64,000 bases of DNA, from the NCBI GenBank assembly GCA_963771545.1, contig CAVYTX010000003.1:806001-870000 (forward strand), in the 5' to 3' direction. This stretch comes from CAKZLS01 sp963771545. Lineage in GTDB: Bacteria; Pseudomonadota; Alphaproteobacteria; Rhodospirillales; Defluviicoccaceae. Made by a program: the position numbers and the translations under genes. The number at the start of each line of letters is the position of its first letter. The stretch's first letter is position 1. The notes beneath the pieces are model-generated. The model ran no database searches and was not told the DNA's origin. It saw only the letters and a list, made by a program, of their open reading frames with translations. Positions 1 through 7,673 of the stretch are shown here, one piece after another.

Positions 1-320
1 GACCAGAGATTGAAACTCTGGAAGACGAAACCCATCTTCGCCCGAATCCGGACGATTTGTTTGGGATCGGCGGCCACCAGGCCCACCCCCGGCTTCGCCT
101 TCAGCGCCAGTTCCTCGCCGGCAACATGGATGCGGCCGTGGTCCGGCGATTCCAGCAGATTGAGGCAGCGCAGAAAGGTGCTCTTGCCCGACCCGCTGGA
201 TCCGATGATGGAGATCACGTCGCCGTCGCGGGCGGTGAGCGAGATGCCCTTGAGGACCTCCACCGATCCGAAGCTTTTGTGGATGTCGTCGGCAACCAGC
301 GCCGGCGGGGTCGAGGCCAT
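1..320 (-). CDS. Polar amino-acid ABC transporter, ATP-binding subunit (N-terminal part, runs off the window)
   Basis: The cytoplasmic ATPase of an amino-acid uptake ABC transporter of the HisP/GlnQ type. The visible 106 residues begin MASTPPALVADDIHKSFG and contain the Walker A motif GSSGSGKS, then FLRCLNLLE, typical of polar amino-acid importers. The insert before the Q-loop (RAKMGFVFQSFNLW) is also characteristic of the HisP group. The ATG at 320 is the first start in this frame. The gene is divergent from gatB, with 179 bases between them. The permease and binding-protein genes would lie to the left of the window. Substrate specificity cannot be read from this fragment. The family call is secure; the gene is truncated only by the window edge. 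Confidence 0.9.
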   Translation of the reverse strand, partial: MASTPPALVADDIHKSFGSVEVLKGISLTARDGDVISIIGSSGSGKSTFLRCLNLLESPDHGRIHVAGEELALKAKPGVGLVAADPKQIVRIRAKMGFVFQSFNLW

Positions 321-499
321 AAATTTGCGTCCTTCGCTGGTCGCTTCGGTCTATCGCGAGGACAATATATGACGTGCTTGACACGATGGAAAGCGAAGTG
401 CTCTGACTTGCTGGTACAGCGAAAAGAGAGGGTCGGGTGCGCGGCGGCTATCTTCGCCCCATGGCCCGACGGCGCGCGGTCAATTAAACAGAGGACGAC

Positions 500-1957
500 A
501 TGGCGTATCTGATTCAGGGTGAAACCGGCGATTGGGAGGCGGTGATCGGGCTTGAGGTCCACGCCCAGGCCATCACCAGGACCAAGCTGTTCTCCGGCGC
601 CGCGACGGACTTCGGGAGCGACCCCAACAGCCAGGTTTCGTTCGTCGACGCGGCGTTTCCGGGGATGCTGCCGGTGCTCAACGGCAAGGCCGTCGAGCAG
701 GCCGTGCGGACCGGTCTTGGCCTCAATGCTCGGATCAATCTGGACAGCGTGTTCGAACGCAAGAACTACTTTTATCCGGATTTGCCGGCCGGGTATCAGA
801 TCTCGCAGTACCAGCAGCCGGTGGTGGGCGAGGGAACCATCACGCTGGATCTCGCGGACGGAAGCACCAAGGACGTGGGCATCGAGCGCCTGCATTTGGA
901 ACAGGACGCGGGCAAATCGCTCCACGACCGGGATCCCAGGCGGACCTTTGTCGACCTCAATCGCGCCGGGGTGCCGCTCATGGAGATCGTCTCCAAACCC
1001 GATATCCGCGGTCCCGAGGAGGCGGGCGCCTACCTGCGCAAACTGCGCGCGATCATGCGCTATCTGGGAACCTGCGACGGCAACATGGAGCAGGGGTCGC
1101 TCCGCTGCGACGTCAACGTCAGCGTACGGAAATTCGGCGAAAACACCCTACGGACACGGACCGAGATCAAGAACGTCAACTCGGTTCGTTTCGTCATGCA
1201 GGCCATCGAGCGCGAAGCGGAACGCCAGGTAGGGGTGTACGAGTCCGGAGGCGAGGTGGCGCAGGAAACCCGGCTCTACGACCCGGGCAAGGGCGAAACC
1301 CGCTCCATGCGGGCCAAGGAGTACGCCCACGATTACCGGTATTTCCCCGACCCGGACCTGTTGCCGCTCCGCTTGACGCCTGAATATGTGGACCGGATTC
1401 GCGCCACCCTTCCGGAACTCCCCGACCAGCGCAAACAACGCTACGTCGAGTCCTATGGGCTGAAAGCCGAGGACGCCAGTGTGCTGGTGGCGGAAAAAGA
1501 GGCCGCCGAGTATTTCGAACAGGTTGCCAAGGGACGTGACGGCAAGACCGCGGCCAACTGGGTCATGACCAACCTGTTCTCGGTGTTGAACAAGCAGGGC
1601 AAGGCCGTTACCGAATCGCCAGTGTCCGCCGAAAACCTTGGAAGGCTCCTCGATCTTATGGCCGACGGCACCATTTCGGGGCGGATCGCCAAAGATGTTT
1701 TCGAGATCATGGCCGACACCGGGGGTGATCCCGTCGCCATCGTTAAGGAAAAGGGACTAACGCAGATTACCGACACGTCCGCCATCGAAGCGGCGGTGGA
1801 CAAGGTCATCGCCGACAATCCGGGGCAGGTGGAGCACTTCAAGGCCGGAAATCAGAAGGTCATCGGCTGGTTCGTGGGCCAGATCATGAAAGCGACGCAG
1901 GGGAAGGCAAACCCGAAGCAGGTCAACCAGTTGTTGAAAGCCAAGCTGCCCGATTAG
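500..1957 (+). CDS. gatB: Aspartyl/glutamyl-tRNA(Asn/Gln) amidotransferase subunit B
   Basis: GatB is the kinase/transamidase subunit of GatCAB, which converts mischarged Glu-tRNA(Gln) or Asp-tRNA(Asn) to the correct aminoacyl-tRNA in the cytoplasm. The 485-residue length is normal. The N-terminus (WEAVIGLEVHAQ) and the blocks KNYFYPDLPAGYQISQ and LMEIVSKPDI are GatB signatures, and the C-terminal part (residues about 330-485) is the tRNA-binding YqeY-like tail. The ATG follows GAGGACGAC. The gene appears to be transcribed alone here; gatA and gatC are not adjacent. A hairpin at 1992-2023 probably ends the transcript. Nothing unusual was seen. Confidence 0.97.
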   Translation: MAYLIQGETGDWEAVIGLEVHAQAITRTKLFSGAATDFGSDPNSQVSFVDAAFPGMLPVLNGKAVEQAVRTGLGLNARINLDSVFERKNYFYPDLPAGYQISQYQQPVVGEGTITLDLADGSTKDVGIERLHLEQDAGKSLHDRDPRRTFVDLNRAGVPLMEIVSKPDIRGPEEAGAYLRKLRAIMRYLGTCDGNMEQGSLRCDVNVSVRKFGENTLRTRTEIKNVNSVRFVMQAIEREAERQVGVYESGGEVAQETRLYDPGKGETRSMRAKEYAHDYRYFPDPDLLPLRLTPEYVDRIRATLPELPDQRKQRYVESYGLKAEDASVLVAEKEAAEYFEQVAKGRDGKTAANWVMTNLFSVLNKQGKAVTESPVSAENLGRLLDLMADGTISGRIAKDVFEIMADTGGDPVAIVKEKGLTQITDTSAIEAAVDKVIADNPGQVEHFKAGNQKVIGWFVGQIMKATQGKANPKQVNQLLKAKLPD

Positions 1958-1991
1958 AGCGACAGCGCCGCTTTTTGCCGGGCGCCGAACG

Positions 1992-2023
1992 AAAAAGCCG
2001 TCCCAGGGGAGGGACGGCTTTAA
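1992..2023. terminator. Bidirectional intrinsic terminator between convergent gatB and the DUF1192 gene
   Basis: An 11-bp perfect stem, AAAGCCGTCCC (1994-2004) with GGGACGGCTTT (2011-2021), has a 6-base loop and lies 35 bases after the gatB stop. Read on the minus strand it ends in a run of five T. The position between two convergent genes fits a shared terminator. Confidence 0.7.
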
Positions 2024-2190
2024 CGGGATTGGGAGGAGGTCAATTCGAACCGGGTCTTGGCTCCGGTTGAGCGATCGCCGGTTCGACATGGACGCTCGCG
2101 GGACAAGTGAAGTTATAAAGCATTCCGTCACCTTCGCGCAAAAGTTTTAATTGCTCGCAATTTCTTTCTTTCTCCTCGCTCCGCCCTCCG

Positions 2191-2373
2191 CTACCGCCGA
2201 AAGACCTGTTCGGCGCCGGCGCGCGCCTTTTCCTTGGCGGCGATGGACTCGCGGACGCGTTCGATCTCCGCCTCAAGTTCGGCAATATACTCGTTAAGGG
2301 CCTCGATGGACATCTCGTCGAGGTTTCTCGGCGGGGGCTTTTGTTTCTTGGGTTCAAGGTCTTCCGGTTCCAT
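2191..2373 (-). CDS. DUF1192 family small protein
   Basis: A 60-residue protein (MEPEDLEPKK...) with a short charged N-terminus and one long predicted helix from the segment LDEMSIEALNEYIAELEAEI onward. The LSIEELxExIxxLxxEI-type helix is the DUF1192 hallmark, a family common in alphaproteobacteria and of unknown function. A good ribosome site (AAGGAAAGGA) lies just before the ATG at 2373, so this start is preferred over longer in-frame extensions that overlap the next gene's upstream region. It is divergent from the quinone oxidoreductase at 2450, as is often seen for this family. Confidence 0.85.
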   Translation of the reverse strand: MEPEDLEPKKQKPPPRNLDEMSIEALNEYIAELEAEIERVRESIAAKEKARAGAEQVFRR

Positions 2374-2449
2374 GGCACGTCCTTTCCTTGACCGCTGGCG
2401 CTCCGAGACACTACACCGAAATATGTAACCGAAAAAGCCGGAGCCGGAA

Positions 2450-3460
2450 ATGACCCAGTCCATCCCCGAGACCATGACCTGCATCGAAATCACCGAGCCC
2501 GGCGGGCCCGACGTCCTGAAGCCGACCACGCGGCCGGTGCCGGAACCGGGACCCGGCGAGGTCTTGCTGCGGGTGGCGGCGGCGGGGATCAACGGCCCCG
2601 ACATCTACCAGAGGCAAGGCGCCTATCCGGCGCCGCCCGGCGTGACCGATATCCCCGGTCTGGAGGTCTCCGGCACGGTGGTGGCCATCGGCGAGAGGGT
2701 CGATCAGTGGCGCAAGGGGGATCGGGTCTGCGCCTTGACCGCGGGTGGCGGTTACGCCGAATACTGCGTGGCCCCCGCGCCGCAATGCCTGCCCATCCCC
2801 AAGGGGCTCGATCCGGTTCAGGCGGCTGCGCTCCCGGAAACTTTCTTTACGGTGTGGACTAACGTGTTCGAGCGCGCCCGGCTGCTTCCCGGTGAGAGTC
2901 TCCTCGTCCACGGCGGCGGAGGGGGAATCGGCACCACCGCCATTCAGATGGCCAGCGCCCTCGGCGCCCGGGTGTTCGCGACCGAGGGAGACGCGGATAA
3001 ATGTGCCGCATGCGAGCGCCTTGGCGCCGAACGGGCCATCAATTACGCCACCGAGGATTTCGTGGCCGTGGTCAAGGACCTGACCGGCAAGAAAGGTGTG
3101 GACGTGATTCTCGACATCGTCGGCGGCGACTATGTGGCCCGCAATATCTCCTGCCTGGCCCGCGATGGACGATTGGTCAATATCGCATTTCGAAAGGGAA
3201 GCAAGGTTGAAATCGACCTCATGCCGGTCATGCTGAAGCGGTTAACGCTCACCGGATCGACGCTGCGGATACAGCCGGTGGAGAGAAAAGCGGAGATCGC
3301 GGAAGCCCTGAAGAAACGAGTGTGGCCGCTGATCGAAGCCGGTAAGATTGCGCCGTTGGTTCACTCCCGGCTGCCATTGTCCAAGGCGGACGAGGGACAT
3401 CGGATCATGGACGCCGCGGAACACATCGGAAAGATCATGCTGGTTGTTTCCGATGTTTGA
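2450..3460 (+). CDS. NAD(P)H-quinone oxidoreductase, zinc-independent MDR family (PIG3 type)
   Basis: A 336-residue medium-chain dehydrogenase/reductase without zinc ligands, close to the PIG3/QOR branch that reduces quinones with NADPH. The N-terminal GroES-like domain contains GEVLLRVAAAGINGPDIYQRQG; the Rossmann domain starts at LLVHGGGGGIGTTAIQMA, with the glycine-rich nucleotide-binding turn. The DVILDIVGGDYVARNI block is typical of PIG3. The start at 2450 gives MTQSIPETMTCIEI; the ATG at 2474 is a possible alternative, since relatives usually begin near MxxIEI. The gene is divergent from the DUF1192 gene. The substrate is unproven. Confidence 0.9.
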   Translation: MTQSIPETMTCIEITEPGGPDVLKPTTRPVPEPGPGEVLLRVAAAGINGPDIYQRQGAYPAPPGVTDIPGLEVSGTVVAIGERVDQWRKGDRVCALTAGGGYAEYCVAPAPQCLPIPKGLDPVQAAALPETFFTVWTNVFERARLLPGESLLVHGGGGGIGTTAIQMASALGARVFATEGDADKCAACERLGAERAINYATEDFVAVVKDLTGKKGVDVILDIVGGDYVARNISCLARDGRLVNIAFRKGSKVEIDLMPVMLKRLTLTGSTLRIQPVERKAEIAEALKKRVWPLIEAGKIAPLVHSRLPLSKADEGHRIMDAAEHIGKIMLVVSDV

Positions 3461-3575
3461 CCGAGGTTGCCTCAAGGTAGTATTTAAGCACTAGTTTTCC
3501 TTCAAACAGCGTTCTGCTCGGCTCTGTCCCGGTGAGGACGAGCTTTCCATTGGTATTGGCCGCGAGGTAGAAAGA

Positions 3576-4118
3576 ATGACACAGCCCATCATGCCCAAGG
3601 CGACGGCCGTGTGGTTGGTAGAAAATACGGCGCTCACATTCGAGCAGGTCGCCGACTTTTGCGGCATGCATGTTCTGGAAATTCAGGCGATCGCCGACGG
3701 CGAGGTGGCCATCGGAATCCAGGGCAGGGACCCTCTGGCCGCGGGGGAACTCACCCAAGAGGAGATCGATCGCTGCGCGGGCGACCCTTCGCAGAGACTC
3801 AGGCCCGCGGAAAAGCGGATTCCGACGCCGGAAGCCCGTCCCAAGGGCGCCCGGTACACACCCGTGTCCAAGCGCCAGGATCGGCCGGACGCCATCGCCT
3901 GGTTGTTGAAAAACTATCCGGAACTCACGGATGGACAGGTGTGCAAGCTCGTGGGGACCACCAAGCCGACGATCGACAAGGTTCGCGAAAAGACCCACTG
4001 GAACGCCCCGAATATCAAGCCGCGGAATCCGGCGAGCCTCGGTCTCTGCAGCGAAGCCGAGTTGGAGAAGGAGGTCGATCTCGCTCGCGCCCGCGCCGGC
4101 ACGGTTCACGGTGCTTGA
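3576..4118 (+). CDS. trcR: Cell-cycle transcriptional regulator TrcR (DUF1013)
   Basis: A 180-residue protein of the DUF1013 family, found almost only in alphaproteobacteria and described there as a cell-cycle transcriptional regulator that associates with RNA polymerase. The N-terminal part (ATAVWLVENTALTFEQVADF) and the central part (AIAWLLKNYPELTDGQVCKL) both look like helix-turn-helix segments, and the region about residues 130-155 contains GTTKPTIDKVREKTHWN, the most conserved block of the family. The ATG at 3576 lies after GAAAGA. The gene is single and is followed by the convergent aldehyde dehydrogenase. The family call is secure; the regulatory role here is inferred from relatives. 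Confidence 0.88.
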   Translation: MTQPIMPKATAVWLVENTALTFEQVADFCGMHVLEIQAIADGEVAIGIQGRDPLAAGELTQEEIDRCAGDPSQRLRPAEKRIPTPEARPKGARYTPVSKRQDRPDAIAWLLKNYPELTDGQVCKLVGTTKPTIDKVREKTHWNAPNIKPRNPASLGLCSEAELEKEVDLARARAGTVHGA

Positions 4119-4139
4119 CGGTCTAATCCCACTCGGAAA

Positions 4140-5648
4140 TCAGGCGGTGGGGCCGAAGACAATCCCCTGAGCGAGCGGCAGGTCGGTGGAGTAGTTGATG
4201 GTGTTGGTTGCCCGGCGCATGTAGTTTCTCCAGGCGTCTGAACCCGCTTCTCGGCCGCCGCCGGTTTCCTTCTCGCCGCCGAACGCGCCGCCGATCTCGG
4301 CCCCGGACGGGCCGATGTTGACGTTGGCGATGCCGCAGTCGCTGCCGCCCGCGGAAAGAAACAGCTCGGCTTCGCGCAGATCGTTGGTAAAGATGCTCGA
4401 TGCCAGGCCCTGCGCGACGCCGTTGTGAATTCGAAGAGCGTCGGATAGTTCGCCGTAGCGCATGACGTAAAGGATCGGCGCGAATGTTTCCTCGCGCACG
4501 ATTTGGGTCTGCCCTGGCATCTCGACGATCGCGGGCTCGACGTAAAAAGCTTTGGGATAGTGCGTCTCGAGCGCGCGGTCGCCGCCGAATACGCGCCCGC
4601 CGTCTGTGGCCGCCGAGGCGAGGGCCGCTTGCATCCGGTCGTAAGACCCGTGATCGATCAGCGGTCCCACAAGGGTTTGCGGATCGAGCGGATTACCGAT
4701 GCGGATCGATCGGTAGGCCGTCTTCAGTCCGCCGAGCAGATCGTCGTAAACGGCTTCCTGCACGATCAAGCGCCGCAAGGTCGTGCACCGCTGACCCGCC
4801 GTTCCGACCGCCGCGAACACAATGGCGCGCACGGCGAGGTCCAGGTTGGCGGACGGGGCGACGATCATGGCGTTGTTTCCGCCGAGCTCGAGCAATACGC
4901 GGCCGAACCGCGCGGCCACCAGCGGCGCGACCGCGCGGCCCATGGCGCAACTTCCCGTGGCGCTGACCAGCCTGGCCCGAGAGTTGCCGGCTAGCCGCAT
5001 GCCGGCATCGCGGCCGCCGATCACGACGCCAAGCAGGTCGTCCGGCGCGTCGGCGCCGAATTGCTCGCAAGCCCGCCCGAATAGCGACCGGCAGGCGAGC
5101 GCCGCGAACGGGGTTTTTTCCGAAGGCTTCCAAACGACCGGATTTCCGCATACGACAGCGAGCGCGAAGTTCCAGGCCCACACCGCGACCGGAAAGTTGA
5201 AGGCGCTGATAACGACCGCCGGTCCCAGCGGATGCCACGTCTCCATCAGCCGATGACCCGGCCTCTCGGTGGCGATGGTGAGACCGTAAAGCTGCCGCGA
5301 CAGGCCGACGGCCAGGTCACAGATGTCGATCATTTCCTGGACTTCGCCGAGGGCCTCTTGAAGGATTTTGCCGGTTTCGATGGTCACCAGCCGGGCGAGA
5401 GCCGCCTTGTGCGTTCGAAGCTCCAGGCTGAACAAGCGAATGAGCTCGCCGCGCCGGGGAGGCGGCACCGCGCGCCATGCCGGAAACGCCGCCTCCGCCC
5501 GCTCGATCGCGGTATCGGCGTCCTCCGCGCGCTGGGTGGTCACCCGTCCGATCTCCGCTCCGTCGATCGGCGAAGAGACCGGCAGCTCGCCCCGCCAAAT
5601 GTCATCGGCGGCCAAGCCCAAATCGGCCCACACCTCGTCCATTGTCAT
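4140..5648 (-). CDS. amaB: ALDH7-type aldehyde dehydrogenase (piperideine-6-carboxylate / aminoadipate-semialdehyde dehydrogenase)
   Basis: An NAD-dependent aldehyde dehydrogenase of the ALDH7/AmaB branch, which in lysine breakdown oxidises aminoadipate semialdehyde. Visible landmarks are the catalytic glutamate in LELGGNNAMIV, the catalytic cysteine in GQRCTTLRRL, and the ALDH7-typical EIGGAFGGEKETGGGREAGS region near the C-terminus. An in-frame ATG exists at 5687, but it lies inside the preceding acyl-CoA synthetase gene. The ATG at 5648 has a good ribosome site (AAGAGGG) and gives MTMDEVWADLG, so it is used here (502 residues). It is probably co-transcribed with the two upstream CoA ligases. 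The exact substrate is inferred. Confidence 0.88.
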   Translation of the reverse strand: MTMDEVWADLGLAADDIWRGELPVSSPIDGAEIGRVTTQRAEDADTAIERAEAAFPAWRAVPPPRRGELIRLFSLELRTHKAALARLVTIETGKILQEALGEVQEMIDICDLAVGLSRQLYGLTIATERPGHRLMETWHPLGPAVVISAFNFPVAVWAWNFALAVVCGNPVVWKPSEKTPFAALACRSLFGRACEQFGADAPDDLLGVVIGGRDAGMRLAGNSRARLVSATGSCAMGRAVAPLVAARFGRVLLELGGNNAMIVAPSANLDLAVRAIVFAAVGTAGQRCTTLRRLIVQEAVYDDLLGGLKTAYRSIRIGNPLDPQTLVGPLIDHGSYDRMQAALASAATDGGRVFGGDRALETHYPKAFYVEPAIVEMPGQTQIVREETFAPILYVMRYGELSDALRIHNGVAQGLASSIFTNDLREAELFLSAGGSDCGIANVNIGPSGAEIGGAFGGEKETGGGREAGSDAWRNYMRRATNTINYSTDLPLAQGIVFGPTA

Positions 5649-5664
5649 TGCGCGCCCTCTTGCT

Positions 5665-7575
5665 TTATCGCTCGCGCGAACCGGCATAGCCGATGTTCTC
5701 CAGCGCTTCCTTGATTTCGTCGAGGATCGCCGGGTCGTCGATGGTCGCCGGCATCTTCCATTGCTCGTTGTCGGCGATCTTCTGCATGGTGCCCCGAAGG
5801 ATCTTGCCCGAGCGGGTTTTCGGGAGGCGGTCGATGACGGTGGCCGTCTTGAACGCGGCGACGGCGCCGATCTGCTCGCGAACCATCTGGACCACCTCCT
5901 TGACGATTTCCGCGTTCGGCTTCCTGATGCCCGCTTTCAACACCAGGAAACCGACCGGAAGTTGCCCCTTGAAGGAGTTGGCGACGCCGACCACGGCGCA
6001 CTCCGCCACGTCCGGGTGCTTGGCGAGCACCTCTTCCATCCCGCCGGTAGAAAGGCGGTGCCCCGCCACATTGATGACGTCGTCGGTGCGGGCCATGATG
6101 TAGACGTAGCCGTCCTCGTCGACGTATCCGGCGTCGGCGGTCGTGTAGTAGCCGGGGAATTCGGTCATATAGGAATCGATGAACCGCTGGTCGTTGTTCC
6201 ACAGCGTCGGCAAGCTGCCCGGCGGCAACGGCAGCTTGAGGCACACGGCGCCGATGTCGCCGGGCGGAACCTGTTGCTTGTCGTCGTTGAGAACGTGAAC
6301 GACCCACCCGGGGGCCGGTTTGGTCGGCGAGCCGGGTTTGACCGGCAGCAATTCCAGCCCCAGGCAATTCGCGGCAATGGCCCAACCGGTTTCGGTCTGC
6401 CACCAGTGATCGATGACGGGCCGGTTCAGGGCATTCTCGGCCCATTGCAGGGTGTCGGGATCGGTGCGCTCGCCGGCCAGGAACAGGGCCTCGAACTTGG
6501 ACAGGTCGTAGTTTTTCATCAACTCCGCGTTCGGGTCCTCGCGTTTGATGGCGCGAAACGCGGTCGGCGCCGTGAACAGCGTCTTGACCCCGTGCTCGGC
6601 GGCCACGCGCCAGAAGGCGCCGGCGTCGGGGGTGCCGACGGGCTTGCCCTCGTAGAGGACGGTGGTGCAGGCGTGGAACAGGGGGCCGTAGACGATGTAG
6701 GAGTGGCCCACCTGCCAGCCGAGGTCGGACGCCGCCCAATACACGTCGCCCGGGTCGGCGTTGTAGACGGCCTTCATGGTCCATTTCATCGCCACGAGGT
6801 GGCCGCCATTGTCGCGGACGACGCCCTTGGGCTCGCCGGTGGTGCCGGACGTATACAGGATATAGAGCGGATCGGTGGCCGCCACCGGCACGCAATCCGC
6901 CGGCTGCGCCGAGGCCATCGCCTCGCGCCAATCGACGTCGAAGCCCGGGTTGAGTTCGCATGGTTGCCGCGGCCGTTGCAGGATTATCGCGTTGTCGGGT
7001 TTGAACGCGGAGAGGCCGATGGCGCCGTCGAGCAGCGGTTTGTAGGGAATAACGCGGTTGCCCTCGATCCCGTAGGACGCGGAAACGATGACCTTGGGTT
7101 TGGCGTCGTTGATGCGGACCGCCAACTCGTTGGCTGCGAAACCGCCGAACACCACCGAATGCACCGCGCCGATCCGCGCGCACGCCAGCATGGCGATCGC
7201 GGTTTCGGGCACCGCCGGCATGTAGATGATGACCGTATCGCCCTTGCCGACGCCATGTGCGGCGAGGACTCCGGCGAACCTGGCGACTTCGTCACGGAGT
7301 TCGCGGTAGGTGAATTTGCGGACCGCGTTGCCGGTGACCGGGCTGTCGTGGATCAGCGCCACGCGGTCGCCGAGGCCGGCGTCCACGTGCCGATCCAGCG
7401 CGTTGTAGCAGGTGTTGACGACGCCGCCGGTGAACCACCGGTAGAAGGGAGGATTGGAATCGTCGAGGACTTTGTCCCATTTCTTGATCCAAACGACGTC
7501 CTCCGCCGCCTCGCCCCAGAATCCCTCCGGATCTTGTATGGACCTTGTGTATGCTTGTTCGTACGGTCCGGTCAT
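5665..7575 (-). CDS. prpE: Propionyl-CoA synthetase-like acyl-CoA ligase, copy 1
   Basis: A 636-residue ATP-dependent acyl-CoA synthetase (AMP-forming) of the acetyl/propionyl-CoA synthetase family; it activates a short carboxylate through an acyl-adenylate. Key motifs are YTSGTTGEPKG (AMP-binding P-loop), WWQTETGW, and the C-terminal catalytic lysine in KTRSGKILRGTM. The length and the N-terminal ACS domain (IQDPEGFWGEAAE) fit PrpE/ACSS3. The ATG at 7575 follows GGGAGGAAG. It is the downstream member of a tandem pair with the gene at 7674-9581 and ends just before the aldehyde dehydrogenase start. Acetate, propionate or another short acid cannot be told apart from motifs alone. Confidence 0.9.
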   Translation of the reverse strand: MTGPYEQAYTRSIQDPEGFWGEAAEDVVWIKKWDKVLDDSNPPFYRWFTGGVVNTCYNALDRHVDAGLGDRVALIHDSPVTGNAVRKFTYRELRDEVARFAGVLAAHGVGKGDTVIIYMPAVPETAIAMLACARIGAVHSVVFGGFAANELAVRINDAKPKVIVSASYGIEGNRVIPYKPLLDGAIGLSAFKPDNAIILQRPRQPCELNPGFDVDWREAMASAQPADCVPVAATDPLYILYTSGTTGEPKGVVRDNGGHLVAMKWTMKAVYNADPGDVYWAASDLGWQVGHSYIVYGPLFHACTTVLYEGKPVGTPDAGAFWRVAAEHGVKTLFTAPTAFRAIKREDPNAELMKNYDLSKFEALFLAGERTDPDTLQWAENALNRPVIDHWWQTETGWAIAANCLGLELLPVKPGSPTKPAPGWVVHVLNDDKQQVPPGDIGAVCLKLPLPPGSLPTLWNNDQRFIDSYMTEFPGYYTTADAGYVDEDGYVYIMARTDDVINVAGHRLSTGGMEEVLAKHPDVAECAVVGVANSFKGQLPVGFLVLKAGIRKPNAEIVKEVVQMVREQIGAVAAFKTATVIDRLPKTRSGKILRGTMQKIADNEQWKMPATIDDPAILDEIKEALENIGYAGSRER

Positions 7576-7673
7576 CTTCCTCCCTCTCTCGCCAGTTTTC
7601 GGTCTTCCAATAACAAAACAGGCACGGAGACCGAAGCCCCCGCGCCCTTTTCGTCTTGTAATCCAGCGCCCGG